From contig SVCU01000011.1 of NCBI GenBank assembly GCA_015058215.1, forward strand, positions 1 to 64,000: a DNA stretch of 64,000 bases, in the 5' to 3' direction. This stretch comes from Clostridiales bacterium. Its GTDB lineage: Bacteria; Bacillota; Clostridia; Peptostreptococcales; Anaerovoracaceae. The notes beneath the pieces are model-generated. The model was not told the origin of the DNA. It did no database searches and saw nothing but the letters and a program-made list of their open reading frames with translations. A program made the translations under genes and the position numbers. Positions 12,830-20,253 of the stretch are shown here, piece after piece (position 1 is the first letter of the stretch; every line of letters starts with the position of its first letter).

Positions 12830-12846
12830 GCCGCACTGCGTGCGGC
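12830..12846 (+). other. Hairpin after scfB, no T-run
   Basis: GCCGCAC (12830-12836) and GTGCGGC (12840-12846) form a 7-bp stem with a 3-base loop starting right after the scfB stop. There is no T-run, so it is more likely an mRNA 3'-end stabiliser or processing element than a terminator. Confidence 0.4.
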
Positions 12847-12898
12847 CTCCAGGCAGCGCCGAGGCAGGTTGCATCAAGTGCATCCGAAAGGAGCAACA

Positions 12899-14455
12899 AT
12901 GATCAATTGGAAAGAAACGGGTGTGGCCATGACCACACCCGTCGCCGATTTTGTAAAACGATACGCAGAAGCGGACATGAGCCGCTTCCATATGCCCGGC
13001 CATAAGGGTCTCCCCATGGTGGGCTGCGAAGCTCTGGATATCACGGAAGTGGCAGGGGCTGATGCTCTCTATGAGGCCTCGGGCATCATTGCGGAGAGCG
13101 AGGCCAATGCCACTTCTCTTTTTGGCAGCGGTCACACCTTCTATTCCACAGAAGGCTCTTCCCTCTGCATCCGCGCCATGATCTTCCTGGCGGTGCAAGC
13201 CTGGAAAAAGCGCCGGCAAGACGCTTCCGCCCGACCTGTGATCCTGGCGGCCCGCAATGCCCACAAGGCCTTCCTGTATGCCTGTGCCCTCACCGATTGT
13301 GACGTGCACTGGCTGTACCCTCAGCCGGAAGCGGGCAGCGCAGACCAAGGACTGCCCGCGGACCGCAAATCGGTTGCCGCCCCGGCAGCTGCCTCCTCCA
13401 TCTGCAGCTGCCCCATCACACCGGCGGCTGCGGAAACCGCCATTCTGGAAGAGCGTTCCCGCACCGGCACGCTCCCCGTCGCCCTTTATGTCACATCCCC
13501 CGATTATCTGGGCGGCAGCCAGGATCTTTCCGGCCTCGCAGCCCTGTGCCGCCGCTATGACATCCCCCTCCTGGTGGATAACGCCCACGGTGCCTACCTG
13601 AAATTCCTGGACACCCCTTCCCACCCCATGGACCTGGGTGCTTCCATGTGCTGTGATTCCGCTCATAAAACCCTGCCCGTCCTCACCGGCGGTGCTTACC
13701 TGCATATTTCCAAGGACTTCCCCCTGGACCACATCTCCGCCGCCCGGCAGGCCCTTGCGCTCTTCGGCAGCACCAGCCCCTCCTATCTGATCCTCCAGTC
13801 TCTGGATCTTTGCAATGCCAAGCTGGCCGGCACCTGGCCCAAAGCACTGGCGGAAACCATCTCCCTGGCCGATTCCCTGAAGGAAAAACTCCGCGCGCTG
13901 GGCTATACCGTTGCAAACACCGAACCCCTGAAAATCACCATCTTCACCCGCGGCGATGATCTTGCGGACGCTCTCCGTCCTTACAAAGTGGAATGCGAGC
14001 ACTCCGACAATGAATCCTGCATTTTCATGTTTACCCCGGAGAACAGCCCCCGCGACTTTGACCGCCTTTTCTCCGCGCTCGCAGAACTGGCCCCTGTCTT
14101 CCTGAAAAACACACATGCATCGCCTATTACCGATGACCATTCCGCCCCCAGCTGCAACGGTCTCGCGCCCCATTCCACCCCCAGCTGCAACGGTCTCGCG
14201 CCCCATTGCAGCTGCAGCAAAGAAGACTATGTCCCCGTCTTCCTGCCTGTTCCCGCTTCCCTTTCCATCCGTGATGCGGTCTTCTCCCCCAGCGAAGCGG
14301 TCTCCCCCGAAGATGCCCTGGGCCGTATCTGTGCCGCCCCCGTGGTCTCCTGCCCTCCGGCCATTCCCATCGCAGTCAGCGGCGAAGTGATCACGGAAAA
14401 CACCGTCAAACTGTTCCGACACTACGGCATCGACACCGTCCGCGTGATCCTGTAA
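12899..14455 (+). CDS. Orn/Lys/Arg decarboxylase-family PLP enzyme
   Basis: This is a fold-type I PLP enzyme of the Orn/Lys/Arg decarboxylase major-domain family (YaaO-like). The 518-residue reading starts at ATG 12899 behind AAAGGAG. Family text is seen in order: FHMPGHKG (about 25-32), SGIIAESEA, the cofactor Asp in DNAHGAYL, the Schiff-base lysine in SAHKTLP, and near the C-terminus a proline-rich PPAIPIAVSGEVI like the usual PPGIP..PGE. Between the large and small domains is a cysteine-containing insertion with two 11-residue tandem repeats. The substrate cannot be told from sequence. It follows scfB by 69 bases with no promoter seen, so it may be co-transcribed with it. Confidence 0.85.
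   Translation: MINWKETGVAMTTPVADFVKRYAEADMSRFHMPGHKGLPMVGCEALDITEVAGADALYEASGIIAESEANATSLFGSGHTFYSTEGSSLCIRAMIFLAVQAWKKRRQDASARPVILAARNAHKAFLYACALTDCDVHWLYPQPEAGSADQGLPADRKSVAAPAAASSICSCPITPAAAETAILEERSRTGTLPVALYVTSPDYLGGSQDLSGLAALCRRYDIPLLVDNAHGAYLKFLDTPSHPMDLGASMCCDSAHKTLPVLTGGAYLHISKDFPLDHISAARQALALFGSTSPSYLILQSLDLCNAKLAGTWPKALAETISLADSLKEKLRALGYTVANTEPLKITIFTRGDDLADALRPYKVECEHSDNESCIFMFTPENSPRDFDRLFSALAELAPVFLKNTHASPITDDHSAPSCNGLAPHSTPSCNGLAPHCSCSKEDYVPVFLPVPASLSIRDAVFSPSEAVSPEDALGRICAAPVVSCPPAIPIAVSGEVITENTVKLFRHYGIDTVRVIL
14138..14203 (+). repeat. Two 33-bp in-frame tandem repeats inside the decarboxylase gene
   Basis: Two 33-bp units (14138-14170 and 14171-14203), with one mismatch noted, encode HSAPSCNGLAP and HSTPSCNGLAP, and a third partial unit gives HCSCSK. 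They lie in the inter-domain linker, so copy number may vary by slippage without destroying the enzyme. Confidence 0.9.
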
Positions 14456-14462
14456 GCGACAC

Positions 14463-14502
14463 AAAAGAGGAGCAAAGCCCTTTGGCCTTGCTCCTCTTTT
14501 TT
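14463..14502 (+). terminator. Terminator after the decarboxylase gene
   Basis: An 11-bp stem AAGAGGAGCAA / TTGCTCCTCTT (14465-14475 and 14488-14498) is followed by a run of six T. It ends the scfA-scfB-decarboxylase unit and also faces the 3' end of the minus-strand gene that follows. Confidence 0.9.
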
Positions 14503-14552
14503 CATGAGCACTTTGCTATCCTTTCACTCAAAATTGTTTTTGCAGCCTTCCC

Positions 14553-15446
14553 TCAAAGTTCCAAAAACAATTCCAGCACTTTCCGAATTCCTCTCACATC
14601 CACCGACCCGTCCGGTAAATCATAAGTGTAGATCAAGTTTTTCCATGGGACGATCCCCGCTCGCTGATACGCCAATCTCTTTTCTTCGTTCCGAAGCGCA
14701 TAAGAATACATCTGATTTTCCTCGTTATGTTCCGTTACCCCTTCACCGGTCATCCCGTAATGTTCCAGAAATATCGGCTGCAGATCTGAAGGCCGTAGAA
14801 TTGTATAATCCGGCAAATATCGTTTACCGCCAATATACAACGGCCTCTCATATGCATATACAAGCCCTGTACTTTTCAGGATTTCATCCAATATTACCTC
14901 CGATTTTGATCGGCGCAGTTCGCCGTCGGCGGTAACATGCCGCAACCCCTCCGGATGCCAAACCGTACCATTCTCCACGATTCCATGCACACGGACAATT
15001 TGGCCAGCCTCAAATACGGTCACCTGCTCTTCGCTCCATCTCCGTGCGAACTCCGCACTGATTCCATACGCTTTTGGATCCCAACCCTTATTTGCGCTTC
15101 TTGTAAGAATTTGATTCTTTTTTAGTTCACCAGGATGTTCCCAATCTTGCAGCAGTTTCTTCAGCCTTCGCAAATTCCGCTCGTACTTCGGCATCTGCCG
15201 GCGAAGATGCTGACGATTGATCTGTTCCTGTACCGTTTCCGGCGATTCTGCTCGTAGTGATTTTGTTCGAATGATTGTGACTCCATCTTTTACCATTCGC
15301 ATCTTTCTATACGGTACTATCTTTCCGTTCACACTGCGGCAAAAAATACTTCCGTCATTTTTCTTCAGTATTTGCGTTCTCATCTTTTGAATCGCAATTT
15401 CCCACTTCTTTGATTCACGATCCAGGAATTCATACAAATATTCCAT
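14553..15446 (-). CDS. Orphan protein with a PD-(D/E)XK nuclease-like signature
   Basis: I cannot assign a named family with certainty. The start at 15446 (MEYLYEFLDRES, 297 residues) has a perfect AGGGAGGTGA site. The N-terminal half (about 1-110) is lysine/arginine-rich and probably helical. The C-terminal half has RSKSE (179-183), then PDY (212-214), then LEHYG (227-231), the spacing of E, D and E residues seen in small PD-(D/E)XK nucleases, but the final ExK is not canonical. Codons are AT-richer than in neighbouring genes, and there is no methylase or other partner. It probably arrived by transfer into the gap between the SCIFF locus and the ribosomal protein operon. Confidence 0.6.
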   Translation of the reverse strand: MEYLYEFLDRESKKWEIAIQKMRTQILKKNDGSIFCRSVNGKIVPYRKMRMVKDGVTIIRTKSLRAESPETVQEQINRQHLRRQMPKYERNLRRLKKLLQDWEHPGELKKNQILTRSANKGWDPKAYGISAEFARRWSEEQVTVFEAGQIVRVHGIVENGTVWHPEGLRHVTADGELRRSKSEVILDEILKSTGLVYAYERPLYIGGKRYLPDYTILRPSDLQPIFLEHYGMTGEGVTEHNEENQMYSYALRNEEKRLAYQRAGIVPWKNLIYTYDLPDGSVDVRGIRKVLELFLEL

Positions 15447-15850
15447 GCCTTCACCTCCCTTTTTATTCTGCTCTAGATCTTGAAATTTGTCAATATATGT
15501 AAATTTTTTCTTTGGGCGCACCTTTCACTTGGGAATTGCCCTCCCGGTGCGTTTCATCCTCTTTCTCGTTTCGATAGCATACACAAAACCGCTCTCTTTT
15601 CTTGCGATTTCGGATAATCTTCCTGTTTATATTGTCGAAACATGTCGAAATTCGTCGAAATAACCGAGCGTGAAGCATCGTTTCTTTCTTTTCGTGACAC
15701 CAAACTTTCCTTTGGAACGAAAAAGTGCGTCAACATAGTTTAGGGACGCACCAAACCTATTTCCCCGCGAAATAGGTGCGTATCAATTCAAAGCCCAAAA
15801 GGTGTCCGTTAAAATTTGTTACAAAAGCACTTCAGCCGAACGATTGCACG
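15447..15850. other. 404-base AT-richer non-coding region with TGTCGAA boxes and GGTGCGT repeats
   Basis: No credible gene is seen; short open frames here lack ribosome binding sites. The stretch contains three TGTCGAA-like boxes (15633-15659), several scattered GGTGCGT/ACGCACC words (near 15515, 15543, 15725, 15745 and 15774), and an inverted repeat CCTATTTC-ccgc-GAAATAGG near 15756-15775. It has the same base-composition shift as the adjacent nuclease-like gene. Confidence 0.7.
15633..15659 (+). promoter_or_regulatory. Tandem Spo0A-like boxes at 10-bp spacing
   Basis: TGTCGAA occurs at 15633-15639 and 15643-15649, and CGTCGAA at 15653-15659, all the same way round and exactly 10 bp apart. 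TGTCGAA is the core 0A box bound by Spo0A, and 10-bp head-to-tail pairs are the arrangement bound by Spo0A dimers. They lie about 190 bp upstream of the nuclease-like gene. Assignment to Spo0A is an inference. Confidence 0.5.
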
Positions 15851-15877
15851 AAAAAAACGGCTCCCATATGGGAGCCG
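15851..15877 (-). terminator. Terminator of the rplKAJL operon
   Basis: On the minus strand a perfect 8-bp stem CGGCTCCC / GGGAGCCG with loop ATAT (15858-15877) is followed by seven T (15857-15851). It lies 24 bases past rplL and closes the ribosomal protein operon before it can reach rpoB. Confidence 0.95.
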
Positions 15878-15901
15878 CTTCTCTTTGCAAAGAAATGGAT
15901 C

Positions 15902-16267
15902 TTATTTCAGAACTACTTCTGCGCCAACTTCGGTCAGCTTGTTCTTGATTTCTTCAGCTTCTGCCTTTTCGATGCCTTCCTTGATGTTGGAGGGAGCACC
16001 GTCTACCAGTTCCTTAGCTTCCTTCAGGCCCAGGCCGGTGATTTCACGAACAACCTTGATAACCTTGATCTTTTCTGCGCCAGCAGCCTGCAGAACTACG
16101 GTGAATTCAGTCTGTTCTTCTTCAGCAGCAGCAGCGGGACCTGCAGCAGCAACTACAACGCCTGCAGCAGCGGATACGCCGAATTCTTCTTCGCAAGCCT
16201 TAACGAGTTCGTTGATTTCCAGAATGGTCATGCCTTTGATGGCTTCAATGATCTGTTCTTTAGTCAT
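15902..16267 (-). CDS. rplL: 50S ribosomal protein L7/L12
   Basis: L7/L12 forms the flexible stalk that recruits and activates translational GTPases. The 121-residue product begins [20 protein letters not shown] (N-terminal dimerisation domain), has an Ala-rich hinge (about residues 34-52), and a C-terminal domain containing [20 protein letters not shown], ending EVGAEVVLK. An AAAGGAGAACATTAAA site precedes the ATG. It is followed by a strong terminator and then by unrelated genes, rather than by rpoB as in most bacteria. Confidence 0.98.
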   Translation of the reverse strand: MTKEQIIEAIKGMTILEINELVKACEEEFGVSAAAGVVVAAAGPAAAAEEEQTEFTVVLQAAGAEKIKVIKVVREITGLGLKEAKELVDGAPSNIKEGIEKAEAEEIKNKLTEVGAEVVLK

Positions 16268-16360
16268 TTTAATGTTCTCCTTTTTAAAGATTATACTTGC
16301 TCACATTGGAGCGTCTATGATGCTGCCCTCAGGCAGCGGTGATTTTTCGCGGTGCGAAAC

Positions 16361-16861
16361 TTAAGCTTCCTGTTCCTTGTCTGCGATTGCCTTGAAGGTG
16401 CGGACCAGCTTGGACAGGGGGCTCTGGATGCTGCCCATGAACTTTGCGATAAGTTCGTCTCTGGAGGGCAGTGCTGCGATCGCTTCGATGCCGGCTGCGT
16501 CGAAGTAAGTACCTTCTACTACGCCGCCCTTGAAAGCCATCTTCTTGTATTCCTTGATTACGCCGTTCAGTACTCTTGCGGGTGCTACTGCGTCATCATA
16601 GCTGATTGCGAAAGCGCTGGGGCCGTTCAGCAGGGGTGCGATGGATTCGAATTCGGTACCCTGGATAGCACGGTTCATCAGTGTGTTCTTGTAAACAACG
16701 AAGTCTACATCAGCTTCTCTCAGCTTCTTTCTCATATTGGTAGCTTCTTCCACGTTGATGCCCATGTAGTCGATCAGAACGAGGGAAGTAGCTTTTTCCA
16801 GCTTGCCTTTGATTTCATCAATGACCAGCTGCTTTGCTGCCAAATGTTCTTTGGATGCCAT
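16361..16861 (-). CDS. rplJ: 50S ribosomal protein L10
   Basis: L10 anchors the L7/L12 dimers to 23S rRNA. I start at MASKEHLAAKQLVIDEIKGK (166 residues) behind AAAGGAGAAAAAACCA; a longer in-frame extension upstream overlaps the L10 leader RNA and is rejected. The sequence VDFVVYKNTLMNRAIQGTEF and the C-terminal PLSKLVRTFKAIADK are family-typical. It lies 93 bases upstream of rplL and 187 bases after rplA. The upstream gap holds the L10 leader, so autogenous control by the L10-(L7/L12)4 complex is expected. Confidence 0.98.
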   Translation of the reverse strand: MASKEHLAAKQLVIDEIKGKLEKATSLVLIDYMGINVEEATNMRKKLREADVDFVVYKNTLMNRAIQGTEFESIAPLLNGPSAFAISYDDAVAPARVLNGVIKEYKKMAFKGGVVEGTYFDAAGIEAIAALPSRDELIAKFMGSIQSPLSKLVRTFKAIADKEQEA

Positions 16862-16869
16862 TGGTTTTT

Positions 16870-17030
16870 TCTCCTTTCCGCTGTTCCCGAAGAACAGCGA
16901 TTCTGGTTTCAGTCTGACTGCTCGGTAAAAGACCTTTTCCATCCTGCAGACAGAAAAGGCCTCCGTATTTACATACCTCGGCAGGGAATTAAGCTTCTCG
17001 CAGAAGCACCTGCTGTCTACAGTCTATATG
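16870..17030 (-). ncRNA. Ribosomal protein L10 leader (autoregulatory mRNA element)
   Basis: The minus-strand text GACAGCAGGTGC, then TTAATTCCCTGCCGAGG (about 17020-16975), is the hallmark core of the L10 leader found in front of rplJL in many bacteria. A hairpin CGCTGTTC / GAACAGCG (16899-16879) lies directly before the rplJ ribosome binding site, where pairing could control initiation. Boundaries are approximate. Confidence 0.85.
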
Positions 17031-17048
17031 CAATTGGAATGGGGTAGG

Positions 17049-17747
17049 TTAGTTACCCAGCTTTGCGGGGTTGATCTTTACACCAGGGCCCATGGTTGCG
17101 GCTACAGTAACGCTTCTCAGGTACTGGCCCTTTGCAACGGGGGGCTTTGCCTTGATGATGGCATCCATCAGAGCGGTGAAGTTTTCCTGCAGCTTTTCGG
17201 GGCCGAAGGAAGCCTTGCCGATGGGGGTGTGGATCAGGTTGGTCTTGTCCAGACGATATTCAACTTTACCAGCCTTAATATCCTGGAGAGCCTTGGTTAC
17301 GTCCATGGTAACGGTACCGGACTTGGGGTTAGGCATGAGGCCCTTGGGACCCAGGATCTTACCCAGTCTACCTACAACACCCATCATGTCGGGGGTTGCT
17401 ACCACTACGTCGAAATCGAACCAGTTTTCAGTCTGGATCTTCTGTGCCAGGTCAGCTTCGCCAACATAGTCAGCGCCTGCTGCCAGAGCTTCTGCGGCCT
17501 TATCGCCCTTTGCGAATACCAGAACCTTTACGGTCTTACCGGTACCGTTGGGGAGAACGATTGCGCCTCTGACCTGCTGGTCAGCGTGTCTGCCATCAAC
17601 GCCCAGCTTTACGTGAACTTCGATGGTTTCGTCGAACTTAGCCTTTGCGGTCTTTACAACCAGGTCCAGAGCTTCGTTGACATCATAGAGATTGCTCTTG
17701 TCGAATTCCTTGATGGAATCCTGATACTTCTTGCCCTTCTTAGGCAT
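17049..17747 (-). CDS. rplA: 50S ribosomal protein L1
   Basis: L1 forms the mobile L1 stalk that moves deacylated tRNA to the exit site. The 232-residue product begins [20 protein letters not shown] and contains the conserved [38 protein letters not shown] and [28 protein letters not shown] site precedes the ATG. It is between rplK (59-base gap) and the L10 leader/rplJ. L1 commonly represses its own operon by binding mRNA; no specific mimic of its rRNA site was confirmed here. Confidence 0.98.
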   Translation of the reverse strand: MPKKGKKYQDSIKEFDKSNLYDVNEALDLVVKTAKAKFDETIEVHVKLGVDGRHADQQVRGAIVLPNGTGKTVKVLVFAKGDKAAEALAAGADYVGEADLAQKIQTENWFDFDVVVATPDMMGVVGRLGKILGPKGLMPNPKSGTVTMDVTKALQDIKAGKVEYRLDKTNLIHTPIGKASFGPEKLQENFTALMDAIIKAKPPVAKGQYLRSVTVAATMGPGVKINPAKLGN

Positions 17748-17806
17748 GTTTGTTACCTCCTTGTGGTGCTAACGGCTGCGTCTTTCAGCATACCTCCCAC
17801 TTTCTG

Positions 17807-18232
17807 TTAGTCCTGAATTACGATACCCATGCTTCTGGCAGTGCCCTTGATCATTTCAGTGGCGCTGTCCAGGTTAGCTGCGTTGAGGTCGGGCATTTTC
17901 TTTGCTGCGATCTCACGAGCCTGTTCGGTGGTGAGGGTTGCTACCTTCTTCTTGTTGGGAGTACCGGAAGCGGTATCCAAACCGGCTGCCTTCTTCAGCA
18001 GAACTGCTGCAGGAGGAGTCTTGGTGACGAAGGTGAAGGATCTGTCGCTGTAAACGGTGATTACAACGGGGATGATCATACCCTGCTGATCAGCGGTCTT
18101 TGCGTTGAACTGCTTGCAGAAGTCCATAATGTTTACGCCCTTCTGACCCAGAGCAGGACCGACCGGAGGAGCAGGAGTTGCCGCACCAGCAGGGATCTGC
18201 AGTTTGACGAAACCTTCTACTTTCTTTGCCAT
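17807..18232 (-). CDS. rplK: 50S ribosomal protein L11
   Basis: L11 binds the GTPase-associated centre of 23S rRNA and is needed for the RelA stringent response where that exists. The 141-residue product has [20 protein letters not shown] (the proline-rich N-terminal switch bound by thiopeptides) and the RNA-binding C-terminal domain ending in [12 protein letters not shown]. An AAAGGAGAAATGACAA site precedes the ATG. It lies between nusG (84-base gap) and rplA. The gap contains a small CACACA/TGTGTG stem and a CCGGCGCAAGCCGG hairpin of unknown role. Confidence 0.98.
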   Translation of the reverse strand: MAKKVEGFVKLQIPAGAATPAPPVGPALGQKGVNIMDFCKQFNAKTADQQGMIIPVVITVYSDRSFTFVTKTPPAAVLLKKAAGLDTASGTPNKKKVATLTTEQAREIAAKKMPDLNAANLDSATEMIKGTARSMGIVIQD

Positions 18233-18316
18233 TTGTCATTTCTCCTTTCCCACACACTGATCTGTGTGTATTGGACATATCTGTCAACCGGCTTGCGCCG
18301 GATGAACTGCATTTGG

Positions 18317-18922
18317 CTACAGTTTGGTTACCTGGCCGAATTCCAGTTCAACAGGAGTTTCTCTGCCGAACATGGAGATGCGCACACGAAGTACCTGGCG
18401 GTCGAAGTTGACTTCTTCCACAGTACCCATGAAGCTTTCAAAGGGGCCGCTGATTACCTTTACACTGTCGCCGGGTTCAATATCCAGATGGATGAAAACC
18501 TTCTCGATTCCCATGCGCCGGACTTCTTCATCACTGAGAGGAATGGGATCGGAACCATGACCTACGAAACCGGTAACGCCCTGAGTGTTTCTTACCAGGT
18601 ACCAGGATTCGTTGGTAACGATCATCTTCACGATGACGTAGCCGGGAAAAATCTTGCGGGTTTTTACTTTTCTCTGGCCGTCTTTTACTTCCACGCGGTC
18701 TTCGGTGGGGACGACGACCTTCAGGACCAGGTCCTGCATACCGCGGTTCTCTACCAGCTTCTCGATGTTGACCTTTACTTTGTTTTCGTGGCCGGAATAC
18801 GTATGGATCACGTACCAGTTTGCCTTAGGAGTGCCGTCTGCAACAGCAGAAGCTTCTTCCTTCAGATCTTCGGCAAAGGGGTTGACCTTTTCTTCCGTCC
18901 GTTCCTTCAAAAGTTCTTCCAT
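18317..18922 (-). CDS. nusG: Transcription termination/antitermination factor NusG
   Basis: NusG binds the RNA polymerase clamp and modulates pausing, Rho action and coupling to ribosomes. Residues 1-33 are an acidic extension not found in short NusG proteins. The NGN domain follows ([17 protein letters not shown] ... [11 protein letters not shown] ... [12 protein letters not shown]) and then a KOW motif ([20 protein letters not shown]). The total is 201 residues. It is 17 bases after secE in the invariant secE-nusG-rplK order. Confidence 0.97.
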   Translation of the reverse strand: MEELLKERTEEKVNPFAEDLKEEASAVADGTPKANWYVIHTYSGHENKVKVNIEKLVENRGMQDLVLKVVVPTEDRVEVKDGQRKVKTRKIFPGYVIVKMIVTNESWYLVRNTQGVTGFVGHGSDPIPLSDEEVRRMGIEKVFIHLDIEPGDSVKVISGPFESFMGTVEEVNFDRQVLRVRISMFGRETPVELEFGQVTKL

Positions 18923-18939
18923 TCCGCTTTGCTCCTAAG

Positions 18940-19215
18940 TTACAGGGTGATGTTCAGGGCCAGCTTCAGCAGAGCCAGGAAACCGGTATCGAAGCCCCAG
19001 AAGAGCAGTGCGAACACTGCACAGGTAGCTACTACCACTACGGTGTAAGACAGCAGTTCCTTCTTGGTGGGCCATACGACCTTCTTCATTTCGGTTTTTA
19101 CACCCTTGAAGTAAGCCTTGAGACCGCCCTTTTTCTTCTGTTCTGCACTTGCAGCGGCAGCTGCGGCAGTCCGCTTGGACAGCGTCTTCTTATCTTTTTC
19201 TTCCATTCTGTTCAC
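18940..19215 (-). CDS. secE: Preprotein translocase subunit SecE
   Basis: SecE is the essential clamp subunit of the SecYEG channel. The 91-residue product has a charged, Ala-rich N-terminus, the conserved amphipathic stretch FKGVKTEMKKVVWPTKKELL and a single membrane helix (about residues 55-80), as in the short SecE of Gram-positives. The start used is GTG 19215, with GGAG 6 bases upstream; ATG 19206 is the alternative and would remove 3 residues. It lies 13 bases after rpmG and 17 before nusG. Confidence 0.95.
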   Translation of the reverse strand: MNRMEEKDKKTLSKRTAAAAAASAEQKKKGGLKAYFKGVKTEMKKVVWPTKKELLSYTVVVVATCAVFALLFWGFDTGFLALLKLALNITL

Positions 19216-19228
19216 AATCCTCTCCGGT

Positions 19229-19378
19229 TTATTTGGTTTCCTTGTGAAGGGTGTGCTTCTTGCAGAAGGGGCAATACTTGTTGAATTCGATACGATCGGG
19301 ATCGTTCTTCTTATTCTTTACAGTATTGTAGTTTCTCTGCTTGCATTCGGTGCAGGCGAGGGTCACTTTTACTCTCAT
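19229..19378 (-). CDS. rpmG: 50S ribosomal protein L33 (zinc-binding form)
   Basis: The 49-residue product reads [20 protein letters not shown] and ends with [15 protein letters not shown]. The two CxxC pairs make it the zinc-ribbon (C+) form of L33. A GAAGGAGAACGAAA site precedes the ATG. It is the first gene of rpmG-secE-nusG-rplKAJL, 13 bases before secE, the same position that rpmGB occupies next to sigH-secE in B. subtilis. Confidence 0.96.
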   Translation of the reverse strand: MRVKVTLACTECKQRNYNTVKNKKNDPDRIEFNKYCPFCKKHTLHKETK

Positions 19379-19442
19379 TTTCGTTCTCCTTCAATTACAT
19401 CTAAACTAAGGCCACCTTTGGTGGCCATAAAGTCGCTTAATA

Positions 19443-19471
19443 ACATTAGCACACTTTAGGGCTTATGTCAA
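19443..19471 (-). promoter_or_regulatory. Promoter of rpmG-secE-nusG-rplKAJL
   Basis: On the minus strand TTGACA (19471-19466), 17 bases and TAATGT (19448-19443) precede rpmG by about 65 bases. A 7-bp hairpin GGCCACC-ttt-GGTGGCC (19410-19426) lies in the leader. Confidence 0.75.
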
Positions 19472-19541
19472 CCGATTTTCTGCCTCAAAAAAGGCAAAAA
19501 GGCAAAAAAGTTTTTGGCCGCGCTTCCGATGGTTTCAACGG

Positions 19542-19838
19542 TTACAGGCCCAGCCGTTCCGGCAGCCAAAGGGTCAGCAGCACGGCAGCCGCCAAGGTGA
19601 GGACCGCCGCCAGAGGCAGCTGGATCACAAACCGCAGATGTTTGGTCTTGTGACTGCACAAAATCATGCCGCAGAAGCCGCCGATGCCTCCCAGAGCCCA
19701 GGCGGTGAGCAGCAGCGTCCGCTCCGGGATGCGGCGCTTCCCCCTGATCGCTTTTCGTTTATCGATGGCCATAAGGGCGAAGGTGCAGAAGTTCCACAGC
19801 ACCAGAAGGCCCGTCAGTGTCAGGATCAGATTTCCCAT
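19542..19838 (-). CDS. DUF1294 small membrane protein
   Basis: The 98-residue protein has a hydrophobic N-terminal helix (about 3-24), a short positively charged segment AIDKRKAIRGKRRIPERT, a second helix (about 44-62), the motif CSHKTKHLRF, and a last helix (about 70-92). This DKRKA..G..RIPE ... HKTKH pattern is the DUF1294 family, which has no known function. GGAAAGGAGTGCAGAACA precedes the ATG, and a promoter candidate TTGTGG-N17-TATAAT is at 19874-19902. It stands alone between the rpmG promoter and a repeat-rich spacer. Confidence 0.85.
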   Translation of the reverse strand: MGNLILTLTGLLVLWNFCTFALMAIDKRKAIRGKRRIPERTLLLTAWALGGIGGFCGMILCSHKTKHLRFVIQLPLAAVLTLAAAVLLTLWLPERLGL

Positions 19839-19873
19839 TGTTCTGCACTCCTTTCCGCTTTGCGCAACACTTT

Positions 19874-19902
19874 ATTATACCATTTTAAACCGAATCCCAC
19901 AA
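19874..19902 (-). promoter_or_regulatory. Promoter of the DUF1294 gene
   Basis: A perfect TATAAT (19879-19874) lies 17 bases after a weak TTGTGG (19902-19897) on the minus strand, about 35 bases before the ATG. Confidence 0.5.
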
Positions 19903-19941
19903 GCCATCGTCTGAACAGCCAAACCCTTTTTCGCCTTTATA

Positions 19942-20181
19942 AAACCAAGCAGCGGCAGGGGCAGCCCGGAAAACCGCTCGTAAAACGGGTAATCCCAGCT
20001 TCTTGCTCGGAGAGTTTGGAGGGGAAGGATAACTCGGGCCGGCAATGCGGCCTTTTTGCTTCGTGGCCGCCGCGCCCCTCAGGCAGATCCTTCCCGCGCC
20101 AAACTCTTTCCTCGCGCAAAGCGGGATCGCAGCCATTTTTCTCGAAGGGTTTCCCGGGCCGCCCCTGTCGCCGCTTGATTT
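19942..20181. repeat. Long imperfect inverted repeat (candidate MITE/REP-like element)
   Basis: The left arm 19942-20030 and the right arm 20087-20181 are inverted relatives. Outer parts AACCAAGCAGCGGCAGGGGC and (complement) ATCAAGCGGCGACAGGGGC match closely, and inner parts both carry GAGTTTGG followed by GGGAAGGAT. The 56-base centre is GC-rich. A third, better conserved partial copy is at 20665-20733. No open frame for a transposase is present. Confidence 0.7.
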
Positions 20182-20187
20182 AAGACA

Positions 20188-20222
20188 TAAAAAGAGCAAG
20201 GCATATTTCACCCTTGCTCTTT
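20188..20222 (-). terminator. Terminator of the zinc-ribbon gene
   Basis: On the minus strand AAAGAGCAAGG (20222-20212) pairs with CCTTGCTCTTT (20201-20191), ending in TTTTTAT. It lies 31 bases past the stop codon. Confidence 0.85.
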
Positions 20223-20253
20223 CCGGTCAGTATTTCATTCATCAATTTGGAAG

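Larger units (their letters stand above)
19839..20253. other. 415-base gap made of a long imperfect palindrome and a terminator
   Basis: Apart from the DUF1294 promoter, the stretch is filled by the 240-base imperfect inverted repeat at 19942-20181 and the terminator at 20188-20222. Open frames on both strands here encode similar arginine/glycine-rich peptides only because the repeat arms mirror each other, and they have no ribosome binding sites. Confidence 0.75.

Noticed and set aside
11360..14464. 1034-residue open frame opposite scfB and the decarboxylase
   Set aside because: It is antisense to two genes with clear enzymatic motifs and has no initiation signal.
15490..15736. Short open frames (60-62 residues) upstream of the nuclease-like gene
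   Set aside because: No ribosome binding site, no hydrophobic or domain pattern, and they run through the TGTCGAA boxes.
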